A stretch of 64,000 bases of DNA from Paenibacillus sp. SYP-B4298 (GTDB taxonomy: Bacteria > Bacillota > Bacilli > Paenibacillales > Paenibacillaceae), in assembly GCF_027627475.1 (NCBI RefSeq), contig NZ_CP115484.1, forward strand, positions 2,030,001 through 2,094,000. Reading direction: 5' to 3'. The notes under the pieces were generated by a model. It was not told the DNA's origin and made no database searches. It saw only the letters and a list, made by a program, of their open reading frames with translations. The position numbers and the translations under genes are program-made. Positions 17,457 through 26,796 of this stretch are shown in pieces (the first letter of the stretch is position 1; the number at the start of each line of letters is the position of its first letter).

Positions 17457-20400
17457 ATGTTAATGGAAGACCGTACCCTGGAAATGCTGGTTGAGCGGTT
17501 CGCGGAGGCCTGCGCTGCAGAATATTCCGTCACAGAGGATCGTTCGCGGCAGATTGCGGATTATGTTGCAGGCAAGACGGAGGACTTTCCCGACCTGCTG
17601 GAGCAATCCAATTATTATTCCTATCGCACAATGGGGGCTCTCGAAAAGCTCTCGAAGAAGGATGACAGCGACATTTTATTTCGGGCTGCTGCGATCGTGC
17701 TGCGGACAGGCACGGAAAGCAACCGATACTACTGGAACCTGCGCGCGTTCCCGATTGTACTGGGCAAGGAAGCGGAGCCTCTGGGTCTGAGCGGTGACAG
17801 CAAGCTTGGCAGTCAACGGCTTGAGGCCATCCTGCTGCGTCTGCGCAAGCTGATCCGCTATGCAGGTATAGAGCCTGTCGTATTGGAGATTCGTTCGACC
17901 TTGCGAAGCTGTGGATTCGGAACGAAAAACCTCTGCGGAGTAGGGGAAGTATATAGTCTGCTGCTCCATCTCGCGCTGCTCCGTGAACTGGATGAGGATG
18001 TGGCGAAACAGGAGAGCAAATCATTGCCGGAGCTGCTGAGAGCCTTGCTGGAGCAGGATGCAGCCCGTCTGGAGCAGGAGCTCCGCAGGCTGATTGAGCC
18101 GATGCTGCGCTACAGCTTGCCGCATAAGGATAATATCTCTGCGCTCGATCTGAATGCGAGCATTCTGCAATCTCGCAGGGAGAGGGCGATTGCGGATTAT
18201 ATGTCTGGGAAGCAAGGGGAGTGTGAGCAGCCAACTCGCGACCAGTTTAATGAAGCGATGCTGACGATTCACAGCGCGTTGTTCTTCGTCATGAATATGG
18301 CGGGCGGCTCGTCGCGGCTGCTACAGGAGCCTGGTGTTATCGGCTCGCTATTATTGCGTGCAGTACGTATCCTGCATGAGGTCTATCCCCTGGAGGTGAG
18401 GGCGTACCTGTTAACGCTGGAACGCTCGGCCACCGGGAATGACAAGGCTCTGACGGGCGTGGTGCCGCTGGATGAACCATTTGGTCTAATCGAACAGCTT
18501 TTGCAAGAATTAAACAGCTATTATGTTTCCTGGGGGGTTCTGCGGGCAGCGATCGCTTCTGAGCCGGAGCAGTCGATGCGAGCATTCGAGCTGGTGAGCC
18601 ATCCGTTCTTGCGACTGTACCTGCGCAAGGAGCTAGACGAGATGCAGATCGAAATGCCCGAGGGTACGCCGACGGTGGAGGAGCTGGTCTATGAGCTGCT
18701 AAGGGATAAGCGTCATGGCGCCAAGTATGGCTTGTTCTGGGCGCGTTATCTGCAAGGGGAGATGACAGCCGAAGAATATCTGCAAGATCACAATAACAAG
18801 CATCTGTTCTATGAACGGCATCAGGATCGGAAGCGTCCTTTCCTGTTCATCGCGACGTCCTTCCTCTCTATCGACTCGGAGCCGTATCGCAGGCTGGCCA
18901 TCATCTTGCCTAAGCTGCAGGAGCTGGCTGCCCAGGCCTTTGCGTTGTTATACAAAGGCGATCAGTTTAGCGCAACGCGCATGCTGGAGCGATATGGCGA
19001 TGACCCGGAGGTTGATCGTGACCGCTTGCTTGGCATGCTGTTCCGGCTGCATGGACAGCAGGGATACACGAGCGGCCCGATGTCGGATGAGGAATTCCGC
19101 GGCCTTGTGAAAGGGTATGTGCCCGAAGCTATTAGCTGCTATAAGGAGCTGTCCGTCGACTCGCGGTTACTCTTGCTGGAGACGGTGTTTCAAGCAAGGG
19201 AGGAGATAGCGACCGACCTGCTGGTGGAGATCGTGCGCCAGGGCTTGGCTGACAGCTCCAAGAAAGCGAAGCAACTGGCAGCAGCCGAGCTGGGCGCGGC
19301 AGCGAGTCATGATCCGCGGCTATATGTTGAGCTTTATCGGAAGGAGAAAAAGGCCGGGGTAAGGGAGCTGGTGCTCCATGTCATCCGCAAGCTGCCGGAC
19401 AGCAAGAGCTTGTATACGGAGCTTCTGTCCACCGAGAAGTCGGAGGAGTTCAGGGCGATGATCCAGACGCTATTGGACACCGCTGACAGCAGCCCTGCAC
19501 AGGCGCATGCGGCTATAGCAGACGTGACGGATGGCAAGAAGCTGGCGCGCATAGGGTGGCTGTCTCCTGATGATCTGCCGGATCTGCTGAATGTCAGCGG
19601 TGAGGCGCTTGACCCTCGTATCAAGAAATATGTGCTGACGCAAGCTATGGAGCATACGACAGCACCGAATGAGCAGTTGCTGGAGCTCAGGCAGTATGCG
19701 AGCAGTAATTCGCTAGCCCGCTTTGCCGTGGAGCTGGTACAGCTCTGGCTCAGCCATGATGCTCCGGCAAAGGAGAAGTGGGTGCTCTATATCGGCGCAT
19801 TGTTCGGTGATCGCAGCTTGTCTGATCTGCTGGGCGCGCAGATTAAATACTGGGCGGACAACAGCCGCGGGGCAATCGCAGCCGAGGCGGTCAGGGCGCT
19901 AGCCTATCTGCAGGAGCCGGCAGCGCTCCTGGCTATCGACAAGATCAAGCGCACAGTCAAGAACAAGCAGGTCAAAGGCGCAGCCGAGGAAGCGCTGCTG
20001 CAGGCTGCGGAAGCGCAAGGGTTGACGACAGAGCAGTTGGAGGATCGACTGATCACCTCGCTTGGCTTCGATAGCCGTGGAGTGCAGACGCTGAGCTATG
20101 GGGAGCGTTCCTTTCAGGTCAAGGTGAGTCGTGATCTGCAGGTTGTCATCGTAAACGAGGAGACCGGTAAGACGATGAAGAGTCTGCCGGCGCCCGGGGC
20201 GAAGGATGATGCCGAGCTGGCTGCCCAATCGAAGTCAAGACTGACACAATTGAAGAAGGATTTGAAGGCAATGGCCGCCCTGCAGGCGCAGCGGCTGGAG
20301 GAGTCGCTGTCCAAGCAACGGCTGTGGAGCTCTGAAGAATGGACGGAGCTGTTCGTGCGCAATATGATTATGCAGCAATTTGCGGTCGGTCTGATCTGGG

Positions 20401-20987
20401 GCGTCTATGAAGGCGGCAAGCCGACAGATACGTTCCGTTATATGGAGGATGGCTCATTTAACACGGTAGATGAGGATGAGTACGAGCTGGCGGATGGGGT
20501 AATGATTGGTCTTGTACATCCGCTGGAGCTGGACAAGCAGACGCTAGAGGCATGGAAATCGCAGTTGGAGGATTATGAGATCAAGCAGCCGTTCGAGCAG
20601 TTGAACCGCATGATATACCTGGTGGGAGAGGATGAGCAGGAGGCGAAGGAGTACAAGCAACTGCCCGGGGAGGACTTCTCCCCGACAGCATTTCCTAAGG
20701 CACTGGAGAAGTATGGCTGGTACAAAGGTATGGCTCAGGATGCAGGGTACTATTATGAGCTGTACAAGGATTATGGTGAGCTGATTGCAGAGCTGAGGAT
20801 TAGCGGGACGAGCATTAGCTATTATGAAGGCCTTGAGGATATTACACTGGAATCTGTGCACTTCTACCCGAATCGTCATAATAAATACCATTACTATGAT
20901 CCAAGCCAAGCTATCGCCTTCAATCGAATTCCTGGCCGAGTATTCAGTGAGACTGTCTATGATATTATGCGCGCGGCGGGACGCTAA
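17457..20987 (+). CDS. DUF4132 protein (YehI/MolR-type), helical-repeat scaffold
   Basis: 1176-residue soluble protein, similar in length to the E. coli DUF4132 protein YehI. The N-terminal and central parts are helical and repeat-like (many LLExxF, AAxELG and LRxYL units suggest HEAT-type repeats). The C-terminal 330 residues carry the conserved DUF4132 core, visible as a WSSEEWTELFVRNMIMQQFAVG segment and a following LIWGVYEGG. No catalytic motif was recognised. ATG 17457 follows GAGGAGGAA by about 5 bases. The old MolR label (molybdate) rests on E. coli naming and is not supported by anything here. Probably the scaffold or target of the MoxR-VWA pair. Confidence 0.8.
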   Translation: MLMEDRTLEMLVERFAEACAAEYSVTEDRSRQIADYVAGKTEDFPDLLEQSNYYSYRTMGALEKLSKKDDSDILFRAAAIVLRTGTESNRYYWNLRAFPIVLGKEAEPLGLSGDSKLGSQRLEAILLRLRKLIRYAGIEPVVLEIRSTLRSCGFGTKNLCGVGEVYSLLLHLALLRELDEDVAKQESKSLPELLRALLEQDAARLEQELRRLIEPMLRYSLPHKDNISALDLNASILQSRRERAIADYMSGKQGECEQPTRDQFNEAMLTIHSALFFVMNMAGGSSRLLQEPGVIGSLLLRAVRILHEVYPLEVRAYLLTLERSATGNDKALTGVVPLDEPFGLIEQLLQELNSYYVSWGVLRAAIASEPEQSMRAFELVSHPFLRLYLRKELDEMQIEMPEGTPTVEELVYELLRDKRHGAKYGLFWARYLQGEMTAEEYLQDHNNKHLFYERHQDRKRPFLFIATSFLSIDSEPYRRLAIILPKLQELAAQAFALLYKGDQFSATRMLERYGDDPEVDRDRLLGMLFRLHGQQGYTSGPMSDEEFRGLVKGYVPEAISCYKELSVDSRLLLLETVFQAREEIATDLLVEIVRQGLADSSKKAKQLAAAELGAAASHDPRLYVELYRKEKKAGVRELVLHVIRKLPDSKSLYTELLSTEKSEEFRAMIQTLLDTADSSPAQAHAAIADVTDGKKLARIGWLSPDDLPDLLNVSGEALDPRIKKYVLTQAMEHTTAPNEQLLELRQYASSNSLARFAVELVQLWLSHDAPAKEKWVLYIGALFGDRSLSDLLGAQIKYWADNSRGAIAAEAVRALAYLQEPAALLAIDKIKRTVKNKQVKGAAEEALLQAAEAQGLTTEQLEDRLITSLGFDSRGVQTLSYGERSFQVKVSRDLQVVIVNEETGKTMKSLPAPGAKDDAELAAQSKSRLTQLKKDLKAMAALQAQRLEESLSKQRLWSSEEWTELFVRNMIMQQFAVGLIWGVYEGGKPTDTFRYMEDGSFNTVDEDEYELADGVMIGLVHPLELDKQTLEAWKSQLEDYEIKQPFEQLNRMIYLVGEDEQEAKEYKQLPGEDFSPTAFPKALEKYGWYKGMAQDAGYYYELYKDYGELIAELRISGTSISYYEGLEDITLESVHFYPNRHNKYHYYDPSQAIAFNRIPGRVFSETVYDIMRAAGR

Positions 20988-21067
20988 GGAAGGGAGTAGT
21001 TCTGCCCAATCAGTTAGCTGTGAACAGGGACGCAGTGCGACCAGATCAAGAAGGGGGCGGCACGAGG

Positions 21068-22837
21068 ATGCCAGACGACACATTCCGGCAGCAATTTCAG
21101 CAGTTCATTGTGATGTGTACAGAGGACTACTTGATCCGCTACGGGAACAAGGGGCTGTACAAGCGTGCCTGCAAGGAGCTGGAGCAGGGGATCACGGTTA
21201 TGTACGAGCATGGAGAGCAGGCTGTTTCCTGTATATTGAGCGAAGGAACAGCTTGCAGCCTTAGCCTCTCGCCTGAGCATTGGAAGTGCTCTTGCCCGGC
21301 GGATACGCTATGCAAGCATGTACTGATTGCAATCTTGTATTACCAGCGGCACTGTATTGCGATAGCGGAGCCAGAGGCGGCGGACGCTGTGCTGGCCAAT
21401 ACCGAACAGACTGCCCAGGCGCTGCGGGAGCCTGCGGAGGGGTATCGCGTGGCTGAGACTCGTCCGCCTCATGCCGCTCCTGCTGCTCATAACACGGAGA
21501 GACGTTTCGCGTGGCTGCTCACCACCGAGCTGGGTCTGCTGCTGCGGCCCTTTACAGCCTCGGTTATCGAGGAAGTATGGTTCCGGCTGCGCTATCCGAT
21601 GGAGATTGAAGTGAAGCATGATACGTTGTTGACGGTGAATCTGACCGATCATGCTGCTGAGGTGTCGTTCACGGCCGAGCCAGACCCCTCCAAGGCGTTA
21701 TGCAGCGTGAAGCAGAGGGAGGGGGAGCTGCTCCGGCTGGAGGCGCTGCTGCGCTACCGGGCTGCTGCGGGGCTGGATGACCAGGCTGCGCTCGCGGAGG
21801 AGGCCAGCGCCATTCGCTATTCCCGGAGCGCCGTCACGGAATGCCGCCTGCTGCTGCTGGATATGCTGCGCAGCGGTCTGGCAAGGCTTCCACGTTCCTT
21901 TGCCGCCCGGTTGGAGACGATGGCTGTTGCGGCGCATAGCGGCAATCTCCCTGAGGTGGAACGCAGCCTCCGCGCTATCCACGGCGAGCTGCAGCTATTC
22001 TGGGAACGGCATGTCCGCTTCTCGTTAGCTGCGCTGCTTGGACGGATCACACGTCTGCTGCTGCGTCTGGAGCTGTTGCAGCAGCAACTGCCGGCAGTTC
22101 GCCTTGCTGAGCTGGCAGGGCAGTTCCGCTCCAAATATTACACCGTTCCTAAGCTGAAACTGTATAGCCTGGGCGCGGAGCCGTGGGAGACACTGTCGGG
22201 ATACCGTGGCATCACGTACTATTTATACTGTTCGTTGGATAGACGGATCTATACCTATAGCGATGTCCGCCCTGTATACTATGAGGATCAGACATTTACA
22301 TATCATACGCAATATGCGGCTGCCTCTCCATGGCTGCCCGAGCTTGCAATGAGGCATTTTGCCGCCTCTGAATTGCAGTTTGAGCAGGTGAAGGTAAATG
22401 AGGAGGGGCGCATCTCCTCTGGAGAGGGCGCGAGGTTGAGCGTGCTACCCCGAACAAAAGTGGAAGTAGCTGATCTGGCTGGCTGCCTCAGCGTCTGCCA
22501 CGAAGAAACAACCGGGTTCGAGCCGGATTATGCCCTGTTCACTGAGCCGCGCCCGCAGTTCAAGCTGTTGAAGCTCAACCAGCTAGAGAAGCCTGTCTAT
22601 GACAAGCCGAGTGAATCGCTCGTCATCGCGGCTTGCAGGGAGGATGGCAGCCGTGTGGAGATGAAGCTGCCCTATGCGACGGAGTGGAAGCAAGCGATTC
22701 AAAGAATGGAGCGCGGATTCGGGTTCAAGGTGGAGCAGCCGGTGTATGCTCTTGTTCAGATGGAACGGAATAAAGGCATGAGGCCGATTAGCCTGCTGCA
22801 GGGGCGCAAGGTGTTGAATCTTAAATTGGATATGTGA
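21068..22837 (+). CDS. SWIM zinc-finger protein (YehQ-type)
   Basis: About 590 residues with one SWIM zinc finger near the N-terminus: CSCPADTLCKH, giving the CxCx(n)CxH pattern at Cys74, Cys76, Cys82 and His84. SWIM fingers bind nucleic acid or protein. The rest is helical, with a conserved-looking C-terminal region ending in LQGRKVLNLKLDM. The start is uncertain: ATG 21068 begins the part that aligns naturally with the finger, but the GTG at 21020 cannot be excluded and neither has an ideal ribosome site. It follows the DUF4132 gene closely and its last codons overlap the next gene. Part of the same system by position and by the E. coli parallel. Confidence 0.82.
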   Translation: MPDDTFRQQFQQFIVMCTEDYLIRYGNKGLYKRACKELEQGITVMYEHGEQAVSCILSEGTACSLSLSPEHWKCSCPADTLCKHVLIAILYYQRHCIAIAEPEAADAVLANTEQTAQALREPAEGYRVAETRPPHAAPAAHNTERRFAWLLTTELGLLLRPFTASVIEEVWFRLRYPMEIEVKHDTLLTVNLTDHAAEVSFTAEPDPSKALCSVKQREGELLRLEALLRYRAAAGLDDQAALAEEASAIRYSRSAVTECRLLLLDMLRSGLARLPRSFAARLETMAVAAHSGNLPEVERSLRAIHGELQLFWERHVRFSLAALLGRITRLLLRLELLQQQLPAVRLAELAGQFRSKYYTVPKLKLYSLGAEPWETLSGYRGITYYLYCSLDRRIYTYSDVRPVYYEDQTFTYHTQYAAASPWLPELAMRHFAASELQFEQVKVNEEGRISSGEGARLSVLPRTKVEVADLAGCLSVCHEETTGFEPDYALFTEPRPQFKLLKLNQLEKPVYDKPSESLVIAACREDGSRVEMKLPYATEWKQAIQRMERGFGFKVEQPVYALVQMERNKGMRPISLLQGRKVLNLKLDM

Positions 22838-22845
22838 GGAGTCTT

Positions 22846-23154
22846 ATGGAAAATTGTAATCTACAGCTACAAGGGGACGATAGCATGGAGCCCATCACAT
22901 GGCTGATGCAGCAGACTTCGGCCTGGGCAGAGGAGTGGCTATTGCGTGGCATGAATCAGCTCAAGCTGGACGATCTGAATCCGTTGGAACAACTCGCTGA
23001 GCAGGCGGCACGGCTGCAGCTTGGCCTCATGTCGGAGCTGCTTGCCCAGCTTGAACATGAGGCGCGTCAGGTTGTGCTAGGCGGGGGGGAAGAAGAGAAG
23101 ATGATGATGAGCTATGCCCGGCTTGTACAATATGTCGAGCTGGCGGGGCGCTGA
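22846..23154 (+). CDS. Small acidic helical protein ending the MoxR/VWA cluster
   Basis: About 102 residues, leucine- and glutamate-rich, all-helical in appearance, with no signal peptide or membrane segment. I do not recognise a family. GAGGAG at 22836-22841 serves the ATG at 22846; another ATG at 22885, behind AAGGGG, is possible. It begins 8 bases after the SWIM-gene stop, so it is almost certainly co-expressed and may be an accessory subunit. I know of no counterpart in the E. coli yeh set. Confidence 0.6.
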   Translation: MENCNLQLQGDDSMEPITWLMQQTSAWAEEWLLRGMNQLKLDDLNPLEQLAEQAARLQLGLMSELLAQLEHEARQVVLGGGEEEKMMMSYARLVQYVELAGR

Positions 23155-23229
23155 GCCTGTATGCTAGTCATGCCTGCCGAGCAGAAGGGAGCGGCGCTCT
23201 GCGATCTTTAGGCGGCTGGCTTCTGCTAT

Positions 23230-23279
23230 CTGGCATGCCTTCGGTGATTAATTCATAGCGTCCGCTGGAGGCATGCCAA
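23230..23279. terminator. Possible terminator hairpin between convergent genes
   Basis: GGCATGCC occurs twice, about 35 bases apart (the octamer is its own complement), extended by one or two pairs, between the end of the SWIM cluster and the convergent LamG-like gene. There is no T-tract, so this is weak. Confidence 0.35.
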
Positions 23280-23298
23280 CCGCGACTCAGCCGCCAAG

Positions 23299-24336
23299 CT
23301 ACAGCCGTCGTGTTGTCTGCATCGACAAACCCCAGCCAAAGGACTCGTAGTTTGTAATCTCTGCACGGATCTCGTGTCGGCCCTCTTGAAGCTGCAGGAC
23401 AACAGCAGCATGATCAGGACGTATGCGTCCGTCGCTGACTGGGGGGTTCCATAGCCATTTTCCAGTATATACCTCCTCGCCGTTGATCCATAGACGTAGA
23501 TGGTCGCTATAACCAAAGCTTGCACTATACTCTCCCGAGCTATCCACTACCAGTTCGGCAGCTACCCGTATGGCACTGCCAGGCGTCGCCCGAAACAGAC
23601 GGTTCAGATTTAATGTTCCGTTCTCCTCGATAACTGCCGAATGCCATTCAAGCTGCGTATCCATAGGTTCAGTGCCAGCAGGAAAGGGACAGGACACTTG
23701 CCAATTGGCAATGAAGCTAGCATTGTTGGCGTCTATTGTGCCTGATGCTAATGAAGACGCAGTATGGCTCGCCTCAGAAGCATCTGAAGCAGTGGAGGAG
23801 ACAGGCAGCTCGTGTACAGACAGATTGCGGACATAGGCGGGGAGGTAGCTCCATACGCCTACACGTCGTCCCGCTCCTCCGTGCTGCAGGTTATGGATGA
23901 CAAGCCTCGGCTCAGATTCGTCATTCAGATAGACAGCGGCTGTTCGACCGTGTACCTCCACCGCGAGTTCCACCCATTCCCCAGATGGAAGCGACAGTGG
24001 ATGCTGATAGGCTGATCCGTTATAAATCTGCCAGGTCATGGAGCCGTTCATGATCGGATCATACTGAATTTCCTCCGGTGCAAGATAGATTAATTCATAA
24101 TTATCCTTATCCATCCCTCCGAAAACGAGACCGATGAAGCCGACTTGCTCGGGAATGGCCACCTCAGCTTTGATGCGGAAGCAGTCACACGGGAGCTCCT
24201 GCTGGTGCATGATCGGTTTTCCGTCCATATTCAGATATAAAGCCCGCTTACCTCGCCACTCTCCTGTTCTATATTCCTGCTCTGCTCCGTCAAAAGCATC
24301 CAGCTTATCCCATAAAGGCCAGTGTTGCATGATCAT
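23299..24336 (-). CDS. LamG/DUF1080-like carbohydrate-associated protein
   Basis: 346-residue cytoplasmic protein with two beta-sandwich-like parts. Residues about 20-180 look like a concanavalin/LamG or DUF1080-type domain: WEVKAEV-style strand, GFIGLVFGGMDKDNYELIYL, then GEWVELAVEVHGRTAAVYLND. The C-terminal part (about 215-346, with a YSASFGYSDHLRLWINGEEVYTGK stretch and LQEGRHEIRAEI) looks like a PA14 or galactose-binding type domain. There is no signal peptide. The start is ATG 24336, with GGAGG 9 bases upstream; the in-frame ATG at 24345 abuts the site. Third gene of a MarR-led operon, 13 bases after the flavin-type gene. No catalytic residues recognised. Confidence 0.6.
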   Translation of the reverse strand: MIMQHWPLWDKLDAFDGAEQEYRTGEWRGKRALYLNMDGKPIMHQQELPCDCFRIKAEVAIPEQVGFIGLVFGGMDKDNYELIYLAPEEIQYDPIMNGSMTWQIYNGSAYQHPLSLPSGEWVELAVEVHGRTAAVYLNDESEPRLVIHNLQHGGAGRRVGVWSYLPAYVRNLSVHELPVSSTASDASEASHTASSLASGTIDANNASFIANWQVSCPFPAGTEPMDTQLEWHSAVIEENGTLNLNRLFRATPGSAIRVAAELVVDSSGEYSASFGYSDHLRLWINGEEVYTGKWLWNPPVSDGRIRPDHAAVVLQLQEGRHEIRAEITNYESFGWGLSMQTTRRL

Positions 24337-24349
24337 TCGGTTCATCCTC

Positions 24350-24847
24350 CTACAGTGTAAAATTGACGTTTTGCAATCCCTGATAGTAGTTCCCAGAGAA
24401 TGCTGTAAACCGCAATAAGGTATACTCCGGGTCAGTGATACCCAGCGGGTAGTATGCCTCCCAGCCATCCATCCACAGTGCCTGCTTCATGTCCATATCG
24501 TGTACGAGCTCCATTCGCCCCGTCAGCAGCAGTCCGGCCATTCGGCCTGAATCGGCAACATATAGAGAGGCCTTGTCATTGTACTTGAAGCAGAACGTGC
24601 GCTTGGAAGAAGCGTGTGTACTGAACCAGACATGCTTGATACCCTCGGCTCTGCGTTTGAACATAGCCTTCATCTGTGGATAGCCATTCTGATCGAGTGA
24701 GCCCACAATGACTGTCTCCGAGTCAGCGATAAGTTGAAGCGCTCCCGCCATAGCTTGTGTCTCCGACAATGGAACAAGCCCATGGCGCCTAATTTCCCGT
24801 GCTCCCTGCAAGCCATGCGCGCTGGCCTTGGTTTCATGATTCATCAT
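24350..24847 (-). CDS. Pyridoxamine 5'-phosphate oxidase-family protein (general stress protein 26-like)
   Basis: 165-residue split-barrel protein likely to bind FMN, F420 or heme. Conserved features include TVIVGSLDQNGYPQMKAMF near residue 45 and a strand-turn block HVWFSTHASSKRTFCFKYN. It resembles the general stress 26 branch of the family, not true PdxH. It sits between a MarR regulator and the LamG-like gene with 13-14 base gaps, which suggests induction by a small molecule or stress. The substrate is unknown. Confidence 0.82.
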   Translation of the reverse strand: MMNHETKASAHGLQGAREIRRHGLVPLSETQAMAGALQLIADSETVIVGSLDQNGYPQMKAMFKRRAEGIKHVWFSTHASSKRTFCFKYNDKASLYVADSGRMAGLLLTGRMELVHDMDMKQALWMDGWEAYYPLGITDPEYTLLRFTAFSGNYYQGLQNVNFTL

Positions 24848-24861
24848 GATTCCTCCTCACC

Positions 24862-25323
24862 CTATTCTTGCGAATCGCCATGCCCATCAGTATGTTCGGC
24901 ACGGCTAAGATTGAGGTAGATTCGGTCAAGATATGCCTCGAACTGATCGATCTCCTGATCGTCGAAGCCCTCATAATACAATCGTGCCATCTCCGAGGAC
25001 ACCTCCTCGTAGGAGGCTTTCATTCGTCGATTTTCCTCTGTGAGTCGAATGATCACCTTGCGTCGGTCTCCCCGATCATGCTCGCGCATCAAATGACCAG
25101 CTTGCTCCAGATTGTCGAGCATACGAGTCAAGGTTGACTTGCCAAGCGCAGTGCGTCGAGACAGCTCCTGAATCGGGATTCTGTCTTGCTGCCATAGCGC
25201 AAACAATAGCCTGCCCTGTGCCGGATTGATCTCTGTAATATCATATTCCTTCAACTTGCGGGCAAAGATTCGCCCGGACAACTGATGAATCTTGGAAATG
25301 AGAAAGCCTCCCTGTCGCAGCAT
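24862..25323 (-). CDS. MarR-family transcriptional regulator
   Basis: 153-residue winged-helix dimer, probably autorepressing its three-gene operon. The helix-turn-helix and wing are clear: IPIQELSRRTALGKSTLTRMLDNLEQAG, then DRGDRRKVIIRLT. ATG 25323 is chosen because the family's N-terminal helix starts there and AAAGGA lies about 10 bases upstream. The longer reading would cover promoter DNA. The promoter region carries 12-base direct repeats overlapping the -10 box, consistent with self-regulation. Confidence 0.9.
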   Translation of the reverse strand: MLRQGGFLISKIHQLSGRIFARKLKEYDITEINPAQGRLLFALWQQDRIPIQELSRRTALGKSTLTRMLDNLEQAGHLMREHDRGDRRKVIIRLTEENRRMKASYEEVSSEMARLYYEGFDDQEIDQFEAYLDRIYLNLSRAEHTDGHGDSQE

Positions 25324-25438
25324 GAAAATGACGTTCCTTTCCTGCAGCTGATGATCATATTGCCTGCAATCGAGCCATGCTGGCATTCTGGCCAACCATA
25401 GAATTTTGATGCATGCATGAGCAAGCAGCCACAATGAA

Positions 25439-25480
25439 ATAGTTGTATATATAATAGTTGTATATCGTACTAATTGTCAA
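25439..25480 (-). promoter_or_regulatory. Promoter and candidate MarR operator
   Basis: On the minus strand TTGACA (25480-25475), 18 bases and TATTAT (25456-25451) form a promoter. ATAGTTGTATAT occurs as a direct repeat at 25439-25450 and 25454-25465, covering the -10. A MarR dimer bound there would block transcription. Confidence 0.6.
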
Positions 25481-25566
25481 TGCGAAATCTAGCTCTGCTT
25501 GGGGGCAGATCGCTCATACTTCATAATGGAGGGGGAGGAGGGGAGGATGACTTCGTGTAGACAAAT

Positions 25567-25615
25567 CAACCGCCCACCCGCAGCAGCCTGTAAAGGCAGT
25601 TCGGGTGGGCGGTTG
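25567..25615. terminator. Terminator hairpin downstream of trhO
   Basis: A perfect 14-pair stem (25567-25580 with 25602-25615) with a 21-base loop lies about 60 bases past the trhO stop. The T-tract is short. Confidence 0.7.
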
Positions 25616-25674
25616 TCATTCTCGACTATGGGATCAGTTATAGGGTCAGTGCTGCAACAGTCGATTCATTATCT

Positions 25675-26580
25675 TCAAGTCTGCAACTGGGCAGCATGGT
25701 TGGTCTTGCATGCATCCGAGCAATGTCCGCTGTGCTCGGCCTCGCATTCCTCGCAGCAAATATGCTGCAGATGGCAGGGATCATAGGCGCAGTTAATATA
25801 GCGATCCTCTGGCTTGCCGCAATGGTGGCATACGCCCACCACAATATCCTCATCCGTTCGGTTGATGGGCACCGAGATGCGTTCATCGAACACATAGCAT
25901 TTGCCATCGAACAGATGCCCTTGTACCTCAGGGTCTTGCCCATAGGTCACAATCCCGCCATCGAGCTGGTAGACCTCCTTGAAGCCCTCTTGCAGCAGTA
26001 AGCCGCTAAGCTTCTCGCAGCGGATGCCGCCTGTGCAATACGTAAGCACGGGCTTGTCCTTCAGCTCGCTCATATGGTCGCGAATCCATTCCGGGAATTC
26101 ACGGAAGGAGTCGACATCCGGGCGGATGGCGCCGCGGAAATGCCCGATGTCATACTCGTAGCCATTGCGGCCATCGAGCACGATAACATCGTCCCGCTGC
26201 AAATAATCATGGAACTGCTTCGGCGTTAGACGCTGCCCGCCAATGACATTGGGATCAAGCTCAGCATCCTCGTATCGCAGCGTGACGAGCTCCTTTTTGT
26301 GACGTACAAACAGCTTCTTGAACACATGCTCCTCGGCCGTGTCAATCTTGAAGACCATATCGGAAAACAAGGGATGGGCGCGCATGTCACTCATGTATTG
26401 CTCGGCTTGCTCCGGCGTGCCGGAAAGAGTACCATTAATTCCTTCGCTAGCGATCAGAATGCGACCCTTGACACCAAGCTGCTTGCAGTAAGCCAGATGC
26501 TCCTGGGCGAATTGCTCGGCTTGTTCAATACGCACATACTTATAATAAAGCAACACCGTATATGGGGGCTTTCCTGTCAT
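25675..26580 (-). CDS. trhO: tRNA uridine(34) hydroxylase (rhodanese-domain, UPF0176)
   Basis: Enzyme for prephenate-independent, oxygen-dependent 5-hydroxylation of wobble U34 in certain tRNAs. The 301 residues contain an N-terminal acylphosphatase-like domain (LLYYKYVRI..., then [16 protein letters not shown]) and a central rhodanese domain with the active-site loop [11 protein letters not shown]. The C-terminal zinc-finger-like cysteine set has CHHCG, then a CxxxxCC and a [16 protein letters not shown] segment. The start is ATG 26580, with AAAGGTG 7 bases upstream; the longer reading has no site. Monocistronic, closed by a strong hairpin. Confidence 0.93.
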   Translation of the reverse strand: MTGKPPYTVLLYYKYVRIEQAEQFAQEHLAYCKQLGVKGRILIASEGINGTLSGTPEQAEQYMSDMRAHPLFSDMVFKIDTAEEHVFKKLFVRHKKELVTLRYEDAELDPNVIGGQRLTPKQFHDYLQRDDVIVLDGRNGYEYDIGHFRGAIRPDVDSFREFPEWIRDHMSELKDKPVLTYCTGGIRCEKLSGLLLQEGFKEVYQLDGGIVTYGQDPEVQGHLFDGKCYVFDERISVPINRTDEDIVVGVCHHCGKPEDRYINCAYDPCHLQHICCEECEAEHSGHCSDACKTNHAAQLQT

Positions 26581-26707
26581 TACATTCACCTTTTCTAAAT
26601 AAATGATTATAAAAAGTATTGTAACATAATGACGGGAAATGACAACGGTAATCTTCCTCCAGAATGAGGAGCAAGGAAGCGGGGACGATGCGTGGGCGTG
26701 GAGCGGG

Positions 26708-26762
26708 AAAAAAGAGCAGGGCAGCCAGAGCATCAGTGGAAACTGATGGTTCTGGCTGCCCC
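26708..26762 (-). terminator. Intrinsic terminator of the xylanase gene
   Basis: A long stem (26719-26735 region pairing with 26745-26762, loop GGAA) is followed on the minus strand by TTTTTT at about 26713-26708. It lies 35 bases past the stop codon. Confidence 0.9.
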
Positions 26763-26796
26763 TTATGCTAACGGTTCAGCTTGTCTCCCAACGGAG

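Noticed and set aside
17457-20987. Molybdate-regulator (MolR) label for the DUF4132 protein.
   Set aside because: Only a historic name of the E. coli homologue; nothing in the sequence or neighbours concerns molybdate.
25499-25786. A + strand ORF over the trhO terminator.
   Set aside because: Covers a perfect hairpin and antisense to trhO; no family features.
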